A model generated the notes under the pieces. The model saw only the letters and a program-made list of their open reading frames with translations. It was not told where the DNA came from and made no database searches. The position numbers were made by a program, and so were the translations under genes. 64,000 bases of DNA from JACVCJ01 sp052437175 (GTDB lineage Bacteria; Bacteroidota; Bacteroidia; CAIKAF01): NCBI GenBank assembly GCA_052437175.1, contig JBQVOK010000007.1, positions 124,001 to 188,000 of the forward strand, read 5' to 3'. This document shows, in pieces, positions 9,055 through 18,030 of this stretch; within the stretch, counting starts at the first letter, position 1, and each line of letters starts with the position of its first letter.

Positions 9055-9471
9055 ATGAACCTGAGATCCAGAAATAAGGTAGCGGTCGAGTTCAATATGA
9101 GCTCCATGACCGACATGATCTTCCTGCTGCTGATCTTCTTCATGATCCTTTCTACCAAGGTGGCGGAGAACAACGTGATGCGGGTAGACCTGCCCAAAGG
9201 CACCTCGCGCGAGAAATCGGGCGCTACCAAAAGCGTTCGGGTGAGCGTGGACAAAGACCTGAATTACTACGTAAACCAGAAACAGGTGCCCTACGAAGCG
9301 GTACAGGGCGAACTGCAGCTGCTGGTGGCCGATATGGCCGAACCCCGGGTAGAGATCGCCGTGGACAAATCGGTAGATTATGATGTTTTTGTGCAACTTG
9401 TGGATATGATTTACGTACAAAACGGATGGAAGCCCGTGATCATCACCGGCGACCGCAAACAACCCGAATAA
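9055..9471 (+). CDS. exbD: ExbD/TolR-type biopolymer transport protein
   Basis: A 138-residue partner of ExbB. It has a short cytoplasmic N-terminus, then one membrane helix (about 16-37) containing the conserved MTDMIFLLLIFFMILS stretch with the aspartate that takes part in proton flow (MTD), and a small periplasmic domain of about 90 residues. It lies between the exbB and tonB-like genes with an 11-base gap on the left. Length and topology are normal for the family. Confidence 0.92.
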   Translation: MNLRSRNKVAVEFNMSSMTDMIFLLLIFFMILSTKVAENNVMRVDLPKGTSREKSGATKSVRVSVDKDLNYYVNQKQVPYEAVQGELQLLVADMAEPRVEIAVDKSVDYDVFVQLVDMIYVQNGWKPVIITGDRKQPE

Positions 9472-9524
9472 AGTTCCGAATTGAACCTGTACGCCTTTGG
9501 GGTGTACATACAGGAAAGAGATAT

Positions 9525-10313
9525 ATGGAAAGTACAACAAAAACCGTCGATACATCAACCGGGATCGCCATTACGGTAATTCTGCATATTATATTGCTGT
9601 TGTTATTGCTGTTCCTGACCATGCCGGAGATCAAGATCGATCCGCCCCTGCCCCTGCCTATCGAGCTGGAAGCGGTCGGTTCTGCCGGTGGCGGCGGTGG
9701 CGGCGGAACACCCGTACAGGCAAGCAGCAGGCCCAAACCTGCCCAGCCGGCCGAAAATATGATGACGGCCAGCGAAGGTGTGGACTCCAAACCGACCAGC
9801 ACCGCCACCAAACCTACCCAGAATACCAGCACACAGCCGGCCAAACCCGTGATCAACTCCAATGCACTGATGGGCCGCCCCAGTAACGGCGGAACAGGCG
9901 GTGGCAGCGGTGGCGGAACAGGTACCGGTATGGGCACGGGTAGCGGCAGCGGTACCGGCACAGGCTCCGGAAGCGGCACAGGTGGTGGCATCGGCCGCAG
10001 CAGTGGTAACGGCATCAACCTGCACGGCCTGGACGGACGCGGCTTCCGCGAAAAACCCGGCGCCATAAGCAAAGACGCCCTGGCCGAAGAAGGTAAACTG
10101 GTGGTGCGCGTACGCGTAGACAAAGACGGCAACGTGCGCGAAGCCGTTACCGAAGGTTTTAAGATTCCCGACGGCATTCCCAAGACCACCATTACCGATC
10201 CCGACCAGAAGAACCTGGCCCGGCGCGAAGCCCTGAAATATAAGTTCACCGCCAAACAGGGCGCCCTCGACGAGTTCGGATACCTGGTATTCGACTTTAA
10301 ATTCCGTAACTAA
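9525..10313 (+). CDS. TonB-like energy transducer with Gly-rich linker
   Basis: The 262-residue protein completes the Exb/TonB system. A single membrane helix (about 12-32, very leucine-rich) is followed by a Pro-Glu stretch, a low-complexity Gly/Ser/Thr linker (about 48-168, many GTG and GSG units) and a C-terminal domain of about 90 residues. That domain has a VVRVRVDKDGNVREA motif, as in TonB/energy-transducer C-terminal domains. I start at 9525 because AGGAAAGAG precedes this ATG and the translation then begins directly with a membrane anchor. The extra upstream codons overlap exbD and look non-functional. It may serve TonB-dependent receptors elsewhere. Confidence 0.82.
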   Translation: MESTTKTVDTSTGIAITVILHIILLLLLLFLTMPEIKIDPPLPLPIELEAVGSAGGGGGGGTPVQASSRPKPAQPAENMMTASEGVDSKPTSTATKPTQNTSTQPAKPVINSNALMGRPSNGGTGGGSGGGTGTGMGTGSGSGTGTGSGSGTGGGIGRSSGNGINLHGLDGRGFREKPGAISKDALAEEGKLVVRVRVDKDGNVREAVTEGFKIPDGIPKTTITDPDQKNLARREALKYKFTAKQGALDEFGYLVFDFKFRN

Positions 10314-11603
10314 GTGACCTACCAGCAAGTTCTTGATTTTCTCTTTAATGCCCTGCCTATGTTTCAGCGCATCGGCGGAGCTGCGTATAAAAAGGACCTG
10401 CACAATACCATTGCCCTTTGCCGTGCCCTGGGCGATCCTCAGAACAAATTCCGCTCCCTGCACGTGGCCGGTACCAATGGCAAAGGCTCCAGCTCCCACA
10501 TGCTGGCCTCCGTACTGATGGAAGCCGGGTATAAGACGGGTTTGTATACCTCGCCGCACCTGCGCGATTTCCGGGAACGGATACGCATCAACGGGCAGAT
10601 GGTACCCGAAGAAAAAGTAATTGCGTTTACCATGGCCCGCCGCGAACTCTTCCGGGAGATCGAACCCTCGTTCTTCGAAATGACGGTAGGCCTCGCCTTT
10701 GAATACTTCGCCGAAGAACAGGTGGACATAGCCATTATCGAAACCGGTATGGGCGGCCGGCTCGACAGCACGAACATCATTACGCCCGAACTAAGCCTGA
10801 TCACCAATATCGGCTGGGACCATACGGCCTTCCTGGGCAATACGCTGCCGGAGATCGCCGGGGAAAAAGCGGGCATCATCAAGGCAGGTGTACCCGTAGT
10901 TATTTCGGAGACACAGCCCGAAACAGAAGAGGTCTTCCGCCGGAAAGCCGCCGAAATGCAGGCGGATATTTATTTTGCCGATCAGCTGTACGATATATCC
11001 GTACGCTCGTTCACAGCCGATGCCCCCCGCGCCGATTACCTGCTGCAGGACCCCGAAGCCGGGTTACAGGTATGGGAGAGTCCGCTTACCGGGCAGTACC
11101 AGCTACAGAATATCCGCGGCGTATATGCAGCCGTGGTACAGTTACGTAAAAAGGGCTGGCAGATCAGCGATGAAGCCCTGGCCCGCGGCATCCGTAAGGT
11201 AAAAAGCAATACCGGGTTGCGCGGACGCTGGGAAATTCTGCAACAGCATCCCCTGGTAATTGCCGACACCGGGCATAACAAGAACGGAATTTCGTATATT
11301 CTTCAGCAACTGGGCACCATTCCGCGCCGGCAACTGTATATGGTTATTGGTATGGTGAACGATAAGGACGTAAGCGGTATACTGCAGATGCTGCCGCAGG
11401 ATGCCTTTTATTATTTTACGCAGGCCGCCATTCCCCGTGCCCTGGACGCCGGATTGCTTGCAGAACAGGCCGCAGCCTTCGGATTAAAAGGCAGGGTGAT
11501 ACCTTCGGTGCCCGAAGCGCTGGCCGATGCCCTGCGCCAGGCCGATGCCTCCGACCTTATTTTTGTAGGCGGCAGTACATTTGTAGCGGCCGAAGTGCTC
11601 TGA
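10314..11603 (+). CDS. folC: Folylpolyglutamate synthase / dihydrofolate synthase
   Basis: Adds glutamate to dihydropteroate and to folates with ATP hydrolysis. The 429-residue length fits FolC of the Mur-ligase superfamily. The P-loop HVAGTNGKGSSSHML is near residue 50, then LYTSPHL, and the ETGMGGRLDSTN motif near 145. The start is a GTG that begins on the base after the TAA of the tonB-like gene, so translation is probably coupled and the gene belongs to the same operon. Coupling of folate synthesis with Exb/TonB genes is a chance operon association as far as I can tell. Confidence 0.95.
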   Translation: MTYQQVLDFLFNALPMFQRIGGAAYKKDLHNTIALCRALGDPQNKFRSLHVAGTNGKGSSSHMLASVLMEAGYKTGLYTSPHLRDFRERIRINGQMVPEEKVIAFTMARRELFREIEPSFFEMTVGLAFEYFAEEQVDIAIIETGMGGRLDSTNIITPELSLITNIGWDHTAFLGNTLPEIAGEKAGIIKAGVPVVISETQPETEEVFRRKAAEMQADIYFADQLYDISVRSFTADAPRADYLLQDPEAGLQVWESPLTGQYQLQNIRGVYAAVVQLRKKGWQISDEALARGIRKVKSNTGLRGRWEILQQHPLVIADTGHNKNGISYILQQLGTIPRRQLYMVIGMVNDKDVSGILQMLPQDAFYYFTQAAIPRALDAGLLAEQAAAFGLKGRVIPSVPEALADALRQADASDLIFVGGSTFVAAEVL

Positions 11604-11699
11604 AACGGGCTTTTCCGTACGAAAAAACAGCAGTTTTCCGTCACAATTTAATGAATAGCCGCCTTTTTGCTACTTTAGAGGCCAAATTAGTAAGAAACT

Positions 11700-13121
11700 A
11701 TGAAAATTCAGCTCCATAACAGTAAGTCTGTGGATCCCGGTTCCGATATCATCTATTTAATTAAAAATAAAAAGACCGATAAAAAAGCGGGCCTGTCCAA
11801 AGAACAGACAGCCTATGTACAGAAGGCGCTCGAAGGCGACAGCGCCCATGCCGAACTGAACCTGTATACGCACTTTGTATACCTGGCCGATCAGAAAGAT
11901 GAAAAAGACGCTTCACTGAGTCTCGAAGCTGCCCGCAGTGAGGGAAACAAAGCGTTTAACTTCTTTAAAAGTAAAAAAGTACAAACCTTACAGATCGCCG
12001 ATGCCGGTGCCGATGCCGTATGGGTGAACGCCTTCCTGGAAGGTTTCCTGCTTTCGGCCTACAGTTTTGACCGTTACCTGGGCAAAAAGGACAAAGACGC
12101 TAAAGAAAAGGCCCTGAAGCTGCAATACCATGGCAGTGCCGATATACAAAGCCTGAAAAAACTGGCCGAAGCCGTGCATTTTACCCGCGACCTGGTAAAC
12201 GAGCCGTACAATCACCTGGGTGTAAAAGAACTGGTGAAAGAGGCCAAAGCCATGTGTGCGGAATACCATATTAAGTTCGAAGCTTTCAACAAAAAGAAGA
12301 TCGAATCCCTGAAAATGGGCGGTATCCTGGGTGTGAACCAGGCCAGCATACACGAACCGGCCTTCCTGATCATGGAATACAAGCCCGCCAAAGCCAAAAA
12401 CAAGAAACCGATGGTACTGGTAGGTAAAGGGGTGGTTTACGACACGGGCGGGGCCAGCCTGAAACCCTCGAGCGGTATGGAGACCATGAAGTGCGATATG
12501 GCCGGGGCCGCTGCCGTTATCGGCACCCTGCGCGCCGTTGCCGCCGCCGGACTGCCTGTACACCTGATCGGCATTACTCCTCTTACCGACAACTGCATCA
12601 GCGCCAGCAGTATGGTGCCCGGCGACGTAATTACCATGTACAGCGGCAAAACCGTGGAAGTACTGAATACCGACGCCGAAGGCCGCCTCATCCTGGCGGA
12701 CGCGCTGCATTATGCCAAAAAATTCAACCCGGAACTGGTGATCGACCTGGCCACCCTTACCGGCGCCGCCGTACGCGCCATCGGCGATATAGCCATTGCC
12801 GCCATGGAAGTGAATGCCGGTAAATACAAAACACAGCTCGAAGACGCGGGCAGCCGCACCTTTGAACGCCTGGTATGGTTCCCGATGTGGAAAGAATACG
12901 GCGATATGATCAAATCGGACATTGCCGACATTAAAAACCTGGGCGGTCCCGAAGCCGGACAGATCACCGCCGCCAAATTCCTGGAGCATTTTACGGATTA
13001 TCCCTGGATACACCTGGATATAGCCGGGCCGGCCTTCCTGGGCCGCAACAGCGGTTACCGCGGCAAAGGCGCTACCGGTAACGGCGTACGTTTATTGTTT
13101 GACTTTATTAAAAGCCTGTAA
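11700..13121 (+). CDS. pepA: M17 family leucyl aminopeptidase
   Basis: A cytosolic dinuclear-metal aminopeptidase of 473 residues that releases N-terminal residues from peptides. The C-terminal catalytic domain shows GKGVVYDTGGASLKP (about 242-256), MKCDMAGAAAV (about 262-272) and the PROSITE signature NTDAEGRL (about 322-329). These supply the metal-binding Asp and Glu residues and the catalytic Lys. The N-terminal 160 residues are the usual divergent domain. A near-consensus -7 box TACTTTAG lies at 11671-11678. pdxA follows after three bases, so the two are co-transcribed. Confidence 0.94.
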   Translation: MKIQLHNSKSVDPGSDIIYLIKNKKTDKKAGLSKEQTAYVQKALEGDSAHAELNLYTHFVYLADQKDEKDASLSLEAARSEGNKAFNFFKSKKVQTLQIADAGADAVWVNAFLEGFLLSAYSFDRYLGKKDKDAKEKALKLQYHGSADIQSLKKLAEAVHFTRDLVNEPYNHLGVKELVKEAKAMCAEYHIKFEAFNKKKIESLKMGGILGVNQASIHEPAFLIMEYKPAKAKNKKPMVLVGKGVVYDTGGASLKPSSGMETMKCDMAGAAAVIGTLRAVAAAGLPVHLIGITPLTDNCISASSMVPGDVITMYSGKTVEVLNTDAEGRLILADALHYAKKFNPELVIDLATLTGAAVRAIGDIAIAAMEVNAGKYKTQLEDAGSRTFERLVWFPMWKEYGDMIKSDIADIKNLGGPEAGQITAAKFLEHFTDYPWIHLDIAGPAFLGRNSGYRGKGATGNGVRLLFDFIKSL

Positions 13122-13124
13122 GCC

Positions 13125-14186
13125 ATGAGTATGATACGTGTAGGAATAACGGTAGGAGACATCAACGGCATCGGGCCCGAGATCGTGATCAAGGCCCTGG
13201 GCGATAAACGCATCACCGAACTGTGCACCCCGGTCATCTACGGCAATACCAAGCTGCTGTCCTTTTACAAGAAGGGCATCAAGGAGCTGGAATTTCATTT
13301 TAACGCCATAAAGGACGCTTCGCAGATCCCCGACGGCAAGATCAATGTGATCAATTGCTGGCAGGAAGATGTGAAATTTGACCCGGGAAATGCCCGCGGC
13401 GCCATGGGCGGTAAATACGCCTTTGCTTCGCTCGAAGCCGCTGTGAACGATGTGATGGCCGGCCGGATAGACGTGCTGGTTACCGCCCCGGTAGATAAAA
13501 GCAATATACAGAAAGAAGCCCTGGACACCTTTACCGGGCATACCGAATACCTGGGGCAGCGCGCCGGCGCCGAACCCATTATGCTGATGGTGCACAACAA
13601 CCTGCGGGTGGCCCTGGTAACCGGGCATATTTCGCTGCAGGACGTAAGCCGCCAGCTGACCCGTGAAAAAGTAAGCGCCAAGCTGGAACAGGTAAGCCGG
13701 CACCTGTTCAGTGATTTCGGCATTAAAAAACCGAAGATCGCCGTACTGGGCCTGAACCCGCACAACGGCGACGAAGGACTTTTCGGCAAAGAAGAACAGG
13801 AGATCATTATCCCGGCTATTGAGCAGATGAAAAGCAAAGGTCTGCCGGTAATGGGCCCCTTCCCTGCCGACGGTTTTTTTGCATCCGGCGCCTACAACCG
13901 CTTTGATGCGGTAGTGGCTATGTACCACGACCAGGGCCTGGTACCCTTTAAACTCATTGCAGGTATGGACGGCATCAATTATACCATGGGACTGCCTTTT
14001 GTACGTACCTCACCCGACCACGGTACCGCCTTTGATATTGCCGGACAGGGCAAAGCCGATGAAAGCGGGCTGCGCAATGCCATTTACGCTGCCATCGATA
14101 TTCAGCGCAAACGGAAACAGCACGGAGAGGTCTCAGGCAATCCGCTGCCGCTGCTATCTCCCGAAGAACTGAACAAACTGAAATAA
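13125..14186 (+). CDS. pdxA: 4-hydroxythreonine-4-phosphate dehydrogenase
   Basis: Catalyses NAD-dependent oxidation of 4-phosphohydroxy-L-threonine in the DXP-dependent route to pyridoxal 5'-phosphate. Family motifs are clear: GDINGIGPEIVIKAL at the N-terminus, TAPVDKSNI near residue 122, FTGHTEYLG with a metal-binding His, and MYHDQGLVPFK near residue 265. The length of 353 is typical. It is separated from the M17 aminopeptidase gene by three bases and closes that operon, with a strong terminator 20 bases downstream. Confidence 0.97.
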   Translation: MSMIRVGITVGDINGIGPEIVIKALGDKRITELCTPVIYGNTKLLSFYKKGIKELEFHFNAIKDASQIPDGKINVINCWQEDVKFDPGNARGAMGGKYAFASLEAAVNDVMAGRIDVLVTAPVDKSNIQKEALDTFTGHTEYLGQRAGAEPIMLMVHNNLRVALVTGHISLQDVSRQLTREKVSAKLEQVSRHLFSDFGIKKPKIAVLGLNPHNGDEGLFGKEEQEIIIPAIEQMKSKGLPVMGPFPADGFFASGAYNRFDAVVAMYHDQGLVPFKLIAGMDGINYTMGLPFVRTSPDHGTAFDIAGQGKADESGLRNAIYAAIDIQRKRKQHGEVSGNPLPLLSPEELNKLK

Positions 14187-14205
14187 TTGCTTTTTTGAAC
14201 AGACA

Positions 14206-14230
14206 AACCCCGCTTTCTGCGGGGTTTTTT
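14206..14230 (+). terminator. Terminator of the pepA-pdxA operon
   Basis: AACCCCGC - TTTCT - GCGGGGTT followed by a T run (14225-14230). A textbook intrinsic terminator 20 bases after the pdxA stop codon. Confidence 0.88.
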
Positions 14231-14239
14231 ATGTCCTGT

Positions 14240-14279
14240 AAAAACACAGAGGCCGGAACCTCGTGTGTTCCGGCCTCTG
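14240..14279 (-). terminator. Terminator of the GIN-domain gene
   Basis: A perfect 13-bp stem (14267-14279 with 14247-14259, 7-base loop). On the minus strand it is followed by a T-rich tail with five consecutive T (14244-14240). Placed 30 bases after the GIN gene stop, back to back with the pdxA terminator. Confidence 0.8.
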
Positions 14280-14308
14280 ATCCTCTATCACAAAATAATG
14301 GTTGCTGC

Positions 14309-15028
14309 TTAATTGGCATTTACTACGTTACCCGAGCCGCCTACAGTTACGTTCACCGTAGGTGTTCCCTTGTAACGGATATCGCCGCTGCCGCTGATAA
14401 CGGCATTGAGCGTTTGCGTGGTGGTGGTTTCGATGTTGCCTGAGCCCGAAATGGTGGCGTCGGTCACATCGCTGTTCACACCAAAAGTTTTGAGGTTTCC
14501 GCTGCCCGCAATGGTCAGTTTGGCATTCTGCACATTGCCCGCCAGGGTCATATTGCCCGAGCCGGCAATAATTGCTTCCATCGTATTTACGCCGATATCG
14601 CTTATGTTGATATCGCCGCTGCCTGCGATACGGGCCGCAAAAGTATTACCGTTGATCATACCGCCGCTGCCGCCTTTGATGTTGCCGGAGCCGTCGAGGC
14701 CCACCTGCACGATGGAAGGAGCATGTACATAATACACCAGTGTGCTTACCGTACCGAGCGCATACCCGTTTTTAATGCCCAGGATCACGTGGTTGTCTTT
14801 TACGTCCACTTTAATGGCGTCGAATACATTCTCGTTTGTTTCTACCTCTACAAAGGTTTCCGTATCCTTTACCAGAATTACGTCGCCGCTGCCTTCCAGG
14901 TCTACCATGGTAAAGGCGCCGGGCGTATAGGTTTTCTTTACCACACTGCCTTTGCCGTTGATCTTTTTACAGGAAGTAAAAGCGCTTGCCGTAACTACGG
15001 CCAGTAATAGCACATACATATTCTTCAT
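14309..15028 (-). CDS. GIN-domain (DUF2807) lipoprotein
   Basis: A 239-residue exported lipoprotein. The N-terminal hydrophobic stretch ends in TSC-KK, a plausible lipobox with the acylated Cys near residue 19. The mature part is a head-type GIN domain: a beta-helix in which the phrase GSG followed by D or N recurs about eight times at regular intervals (EGSGDV, DGSGNI, AGSGDI, AGSGNM, AGSGNL, SGSGNI, SGSGDI, GGSGNV). No enzymatic role is known for this family. I use the ATG at 15028 and not the one at 15073, because a perfect -7 box lies at 15055-15048, between the two, and transcription would start downstream of the outer ATG. Confidence 0.88.
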   Translation of the reverse strand: MKNMYVLLLAVVTASAFTSCKKINGKGSVVKKTYTPGAFTMVDLEGSGDVILVKDTETFVEVETNENVFDAIKVDVKDNHVILGIKNGYALGTVSTLVYYVHAPSIVQVGLDGSGNIKGGSGGMINGNTFAARIAGSGDINISDIGVNTMEAIIAGSGNMTLAGNVQNAKLTIAGSGNLKTFGVNSDVTDATISGSGNIETTTTQTLNAVISGSGDIRYKGTPTVNVTVGGSGNVVNAN

Positions 15029-15047
15029 GGTCACTTTGAATTTAGGA

Positions 15048-15055
15048 CAAAGGTA
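15048..15055 (-). promoter_or_regulatory. -7 box (TACCTTTG) of the GIN gene
   Basis: An exact TAnnTTTG match on the minus strand, 19 bases upstream of the chosen start codon. It decides the start of the GIN protein in favour of the inner ATG. Confidence 0.55.
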
Positions 15056-15223
15056 GAGCATAATAACGCTCATTTCCCAAACGGGCGTCTAAAAAATGGT
15101 CCGGGAAAAAATTCGGCAGGATCGCAGGCAGCCCGCTCCCGGAAAGGCATTCAAATAGTGTGTCGGTTTGCCGGCCGGTTTCATTCGTCTAAACGGCCGG
15201 GCATCTGCTGCCGCTAAGCAGAC

Positions 15224-15255
15224 AAAAAAATCCCGCCCGTTTGCACAGGCAGGAT
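15224..15255 (-). terminator. Terminator of the lipoprotein-DUF2147 pair
   Basis: On the minus strand ATCCTGCCTG - TGCAAA - CGGGCGGGAT, pairing with two G-U wobbles, followed by seven T. It lies 24 bases after the DUF2147 stop. Confidence 0.75.
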
Positions 15256-15278
15256 CTGGTCATACGTTATAAAAGGGC

Positions 15279-15731
15279 TTACTGACCGCTGTAACGCGTC
15301 CAGGTGTCTTCGCGGCCCAGGGCCTTAAAGCCGCAGATAAACCCGCGCATATCCAGTGTGGTCTGGCTGGTGATGGTAATTTTACCGCAATAGGTCTTTC
15401 CTTTTTCCGGATCGTAAATGGTACCGCCGCTGAACACACCGTTACCGTCGTACACGAAATCTTTCATGATACGCAGGCCCAGGCGCGGGGTATTGCGCAG
15501 TGCCGGATCCGGATTGTTCTTATCTACTTTGGCCTTACCCGTTTCCGGATCGTTCGGTTCTTTGAGCCATACGGTCTTACCGAAATATTTGTTGCCGATC
15601 TTTTCAATCTTCACACGGGCTTTTCCGTGGCCGGGCGTCCATACACCCACGATCCAGTCTTCCTGTACCTGTGCCGAAACGGCCAGTTGTCCTGCCAGTA
15701 CCAGTATACATGCTAACAATACTTTTCTCAT
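15279..15731 (-). CDS. DUF2147 domain secreted protein
   Basis: 150 residues with a cleavable signal peptide (about 1-20, ending SAQ). The remainder is one DUF2147 domain: IVGVWTPGHGKARVKIEKIGNKYFG (quoted in part: IVGVWTPGHGKARV), GKTVWLKEPNDPETGK, and the C-terminal MRGFICGFKALGREDTWTR region. Family members are periplasmic or outer-membrane beta-barrel-like lipocalin-type proteins of unknown ligand. It follows a small lipoprotein gene after 26 bases and the two share a terminator, so they are probably co-expressed. Confidence 0.9.
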   Translation of the reverse strand: MRKVLLACILVLAGQLAVSAQVQEDWIVGVWTPGHGKARVKIEKIGNKYFGKTVWLKEPNDPETGKAKVDKNNPDPALRNTPRLGLRIMKDFVYDGNGVFSGGTIYDPEKGKTYCGKITITSQTTLDMRGFICGFKALGREDTWTRYSGQ

Positions 15732-15757
15732 CGTAATTCAGTTTTTTGGTTATACAA

Positions 15758-16273
15758 TTATTCCGCCTTGGCAGCGGCTGTTATTTTGAACGTAAGATTG
15801 CCCTTTACCGTATACGACAGTGTATCTTCGGGCTTCATGTTCGAGGTAAGCATCACAAAGAATTTACCTTCGTTGAAGAATGCGTCTGCATCGGCTTCTT
15901 TCGATCCCTGGAAGGTCACTTCTTTAGCGCCTTTTTCCACTTCGGCCATACTGCCTACGGTGAGGGTCGGGTTTTTATCGCTCATGAATTCCACGGTAAG
16001 GCCGGTAAAATTATCGAAGTTGCGGCCGTTCTGCATTTCAAATTTTACACTTTCCAGGTTCACTTCCTTGATCTGTTTAATATCGGCTTTATTGGCCCGG
16101 AAAACGGAGTCGAGGTTCAGTATGGCTTCGGCAGATTTGGTTTCGGCACCGGCATAAGGCGCTTCAAAAACAAAATCCAGGTTGTTGAGCTGATACGTGA
16201 ACTCTGCTTTTTTCGTGCAGGAAGCCAGCAGGATAAGTGCGCCGCTGCACAGGTAAAATACGTGTTTTTTCAT
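15758..16273 (-). CDS. Putative lipoprotein, unknown function
   Basis: A 171-residue protein with a lipoprotein signal (hydrophobic 6-17, then LLASC with Cys near 19). The mature part has a mixed beta pattern and many acidic residues; I recognise no family. A central 'FDNFTGLTVEF' segment and a C-terminal 'SYTVKGNLTFKITA' strand hint at a beta-sandwich. It is the first gene of a two-gene transcript with the DUF2147 protein. Similar short lipoproteins are frequent in Bacteroidota. Confidence 0.72.
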   Translation of the reverse strand: MKKHVFYLCSGALILLASCTKKAEFTYQLNNLDFVFEAPYAGAETKSAEAILNLDSVFRANKADIKQIKEVNLESVKFEMQNGRNFDNFTGLTVEFMSDKNPTLTVGSMAEVEKGAKEVTFQGSKEADADAFFNEGKFFVMLTSNMKPEDTLSYTVKGNLTFKITAAAKAE

Positions 16274-16329
16274 GATGTTTTTTACGATTTCTGATTTCGG
16301 TTTCTGCTAAAATAAGAAAAAAGTCCGAA

Positions 16330-16386
16330 GGGATGAGGTGCAAGGAATGAGAGATGAAAAATGAGGGATGAGGCGCGAGGAATAAG
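16330..16386. repeat. Purine-rich 22-bp direct repeat
   Basis: GGGATGAGGTGCAAGGAAT (16330 onward) recurs with few changes at 16365, a 35-base period, within a purine-only-like tract (16318-16392). It lies between the XRE regulator stop and the small lipoprotein gene. No coding function is seen. Confidence 0.5.
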
Positions 16387-16412
16387 GAGGGCTATAAGCC
16401 ATGCGCCATAAG

Positions 16413-16793
16413 CTACTTCCCGGGAAGCTGGCTTTCGTTGCGGATGAGCGTACGCAGGAACTCCACTTCTTCGCGCAGGTGGCTGATCATTTCGCGGTAG
16501 TCGGCGCAATAGCTGCAGGCCTGTGCCTGGCGGCGGTCCTTTTCCGGCTGCGGCATACCGCCCAGGTAACGGGCCACCTGGTCTTCCGTCATGTGAATGA
16601 GGCTGTCTACATCCGTGTTAAAGATGCCGGCCAGTTCGTACAGACGTTTCAGGGTTACTTCGGTCTGTCCGCGTTCAATATTGCTGTATGCGGCCGTGGT
16701 AAGGCCAAGCTGACGGGCCACAGCCCCCTGGGTCAGGTTACGCAGTTCGCGCACCCTGCGGATATTACTGCCTATGGTTAATGCATCAAACAC
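16413..16793 (-). CDS. XRE-family helix-turn-helix regulator
   Basis: A DNA-binding protein of about 126 residues. The HTH_3 domain spans about residues 8-62 with the pattern RVRELRNLTQGAVARQLGL then TTAAYSNIERGQTEVTL (recognition helix). The C-terminal half is a helical, charged tail with CSYC and a coiled stretch EMISHLREEVEFLRTLI that may dimerise. I start at a GTG (16793) because a perfect -7 box at 16825-16818 excludes the upstream ATG at 16883. This start leaves five residues before the conserved TIGSNIRRVREL. Targets are unknown. Confidence 0.82.
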   Translation of the reverse strand: MFDALTIGSNIRRVRELRNLTQGAVARQLGLTTAAYSNIERGQTEVTLKRLYELAGIFNTDVDSLIHMTEDQVARYLGGMPQPEKDRRQAQACSYCADYREMISHLREEVEFLRTLIRNESQLPGK

Positions 16794-16817
16794 AACGAAA
16801 TAATTTAATTTACAAAT

Positions 16818-16825
16818 CAAATATA
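16818..16825 (-). promoter_or_regulatory. -7 box (TATATTTG) of the XRE regulator
   Basis: An exact TAnnTTTG match on the minus strand, 24 bases before the GTG start used here, in a very AT-rich stretch. No good -33 TTG. Confidence 0.5.
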
Positions 16826-16886
16826 AAAATTTTATACTGAAAGTGTAAATTATTGCGCTTTTTGCAACAAAACCCAGAGTCAAACC

Positions 16887-16922
16887 AAAAAAAAGGCCGT
16901 TTCGCTGTTTGCGAGACGGCCC
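16887..16922 (-). terminator. Terminator of the pssA-purS-M42 operon
   Basis: On the minus strand GGCCGTCTCGC - AAACA - GCGAAACGGCC (one mismatch) followed by eight T. It lies 26 bases after the M42 peptidase stop codon. Confidence 0.85.
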
Positions 16923-16948
16923 TGTTTAATTATCTGGCTTAAAAAAGT

Positions 16949-18019
16949 CTATTTGATATAACGGAAATCGTGCCCGGCGGGTAACTGTACTACAAATTCG
17001 TACATCAGTTTTATCACGTTCTCCACATCGTCGAGATGTACGGTCTCTACCGTGGTATGCATATACTTCAGCGGCAGGGAGATCAGTGCCGAAGCCACCC
17101 CTTCGCCGCTGTAGGCGAACGAATCGGTATCGGTTCCCGTGCTGCGGCTTACAGCAGCCCGCTGGAAAGGAATGCCCTTATCTCCGGCCACCCCGATGAT
17201 CATATTCAGCAGGTTGTTCTGTACAGCCGGGCCATAGGTAAGTACCGGTCCGGAACCGCAGCGCTGGTAGCCCTGTTCGCGGGGTTCGTACAGCGGTGTG
17301 GTGGTATCGTGGCATACGTCGGTAATAATGGCCACATCCGGTTTCAGGCGGCGGCTGATCATTTCGGCGCCACGCAGTCCGATCTCTTCCTGTACGGCAT
17401 TTACGGCATACAGGGTAAAAGGCAGCTTAACACCGTTCTGGTGCAGGCGTTTTACCACTTCGGCGATCATAAAACCGCCGATACGGTTATCGAGCGCACG
17501 TCCGCACAGGAAACGGTCGTTAAGGTAGATCACCTCGTCGCGGTAGGTCATTACACAACCCACATGGATGCCCATTTCTTCCACTTCCTTGCGGGAACAG
17601 GCGCCCACGTCCACAATAATGTTCTTTACCGCCGGCGATTCTTCCTTGTCGGCTTTGCGTACGTGAATGGCCGGCCATCCGAAAACGCCCTGTACCATGC
17701 CCTTCTGCGTATGTATGTTCACACGCATGCTGGGTGCGATCTGGTGGTCGCTGCCGCCGTTGCGGATCACGTATATCAGTCCGTCCTCGTTGATGTAGTT
17801 CACGAACCAGCTGATCTCATCCGCATGGGCCTCGATCACTACTTTGTAGGCCGCGCCGGGATTTACCACCGCTACGGTATTGCCGTACACATCGGTTATG
17901 TAATCGTCGGAATACGGCTTCAGGTAGTCGAGCCACAGCTGTTGTCCCGGTGTTTCAAAACCCGTGGGCGAGGCATTGTTCAGGTAGGCTTCGAGGAATG
18001 CTTTACTTTCGGGATGCAT
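16949..18019 (-). CDS. M42 family metallo-aminopeptidase
   Basis: A 356-residue cytosolic peptidase of the glutamyl-aminopeptidase/TET family, with two metal ions. Visible ligands: EAHADEISWFV (His and Asp near residues 65-67), GRALDNRIGG (bridging Asp), VQEEIGLRGA (catalytic and metal-binding Glu pair) and ITDVCHDTTTP (Asp). The C-terminal His of the family is in LKYMHTTVETVHLDDVEN (HTTVE). It often forms a dodecameric tetrahedral shell. It is third in the pssA-purS-M42 operon, 11 bases after purS. Confidence 0.93.
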   Translation of the reverse strand: MHPESKAFLEAYLNNASPTGFETPGQQLWLDYLKPYSDDYITDVYGNTVAVVNPGAAYKVVIEAHADEISWFVNYINEDGLIYVIRNGGSDHQIAPSMRVNIHTQKGMVQGVFGWPAIHVRKADKEESPAVKNIIVDVGACSRKEVEEMGIHVGCVMTYRDEVIYLNDRFLCGRALDNRIGGFMIAEVVKRLHQNGVKLPFTLYAVNAVQEEIGLRGAEMISRRLKPDVAIITDVCHDTTTPLYEPREQGYQRCGSGPVLTYGPAVQNNLLNMIIGVAGDKGIPFQRAAVSRSTGTDTDSFAYSGEGVASALISLPLKYMHTTVETVHLDDVENVIKLMYEFVVQLPAGHDFRYIK

Positions 18020-18030
18020 GGTACGCGGTA

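Noticed and set aside
9700..10010. Gly/Ser-rich repeats in the tonB-like gene as possible DNA repeats
   Set aside because: They are low-complexity codons of a protein linker, not an independent repeat array.
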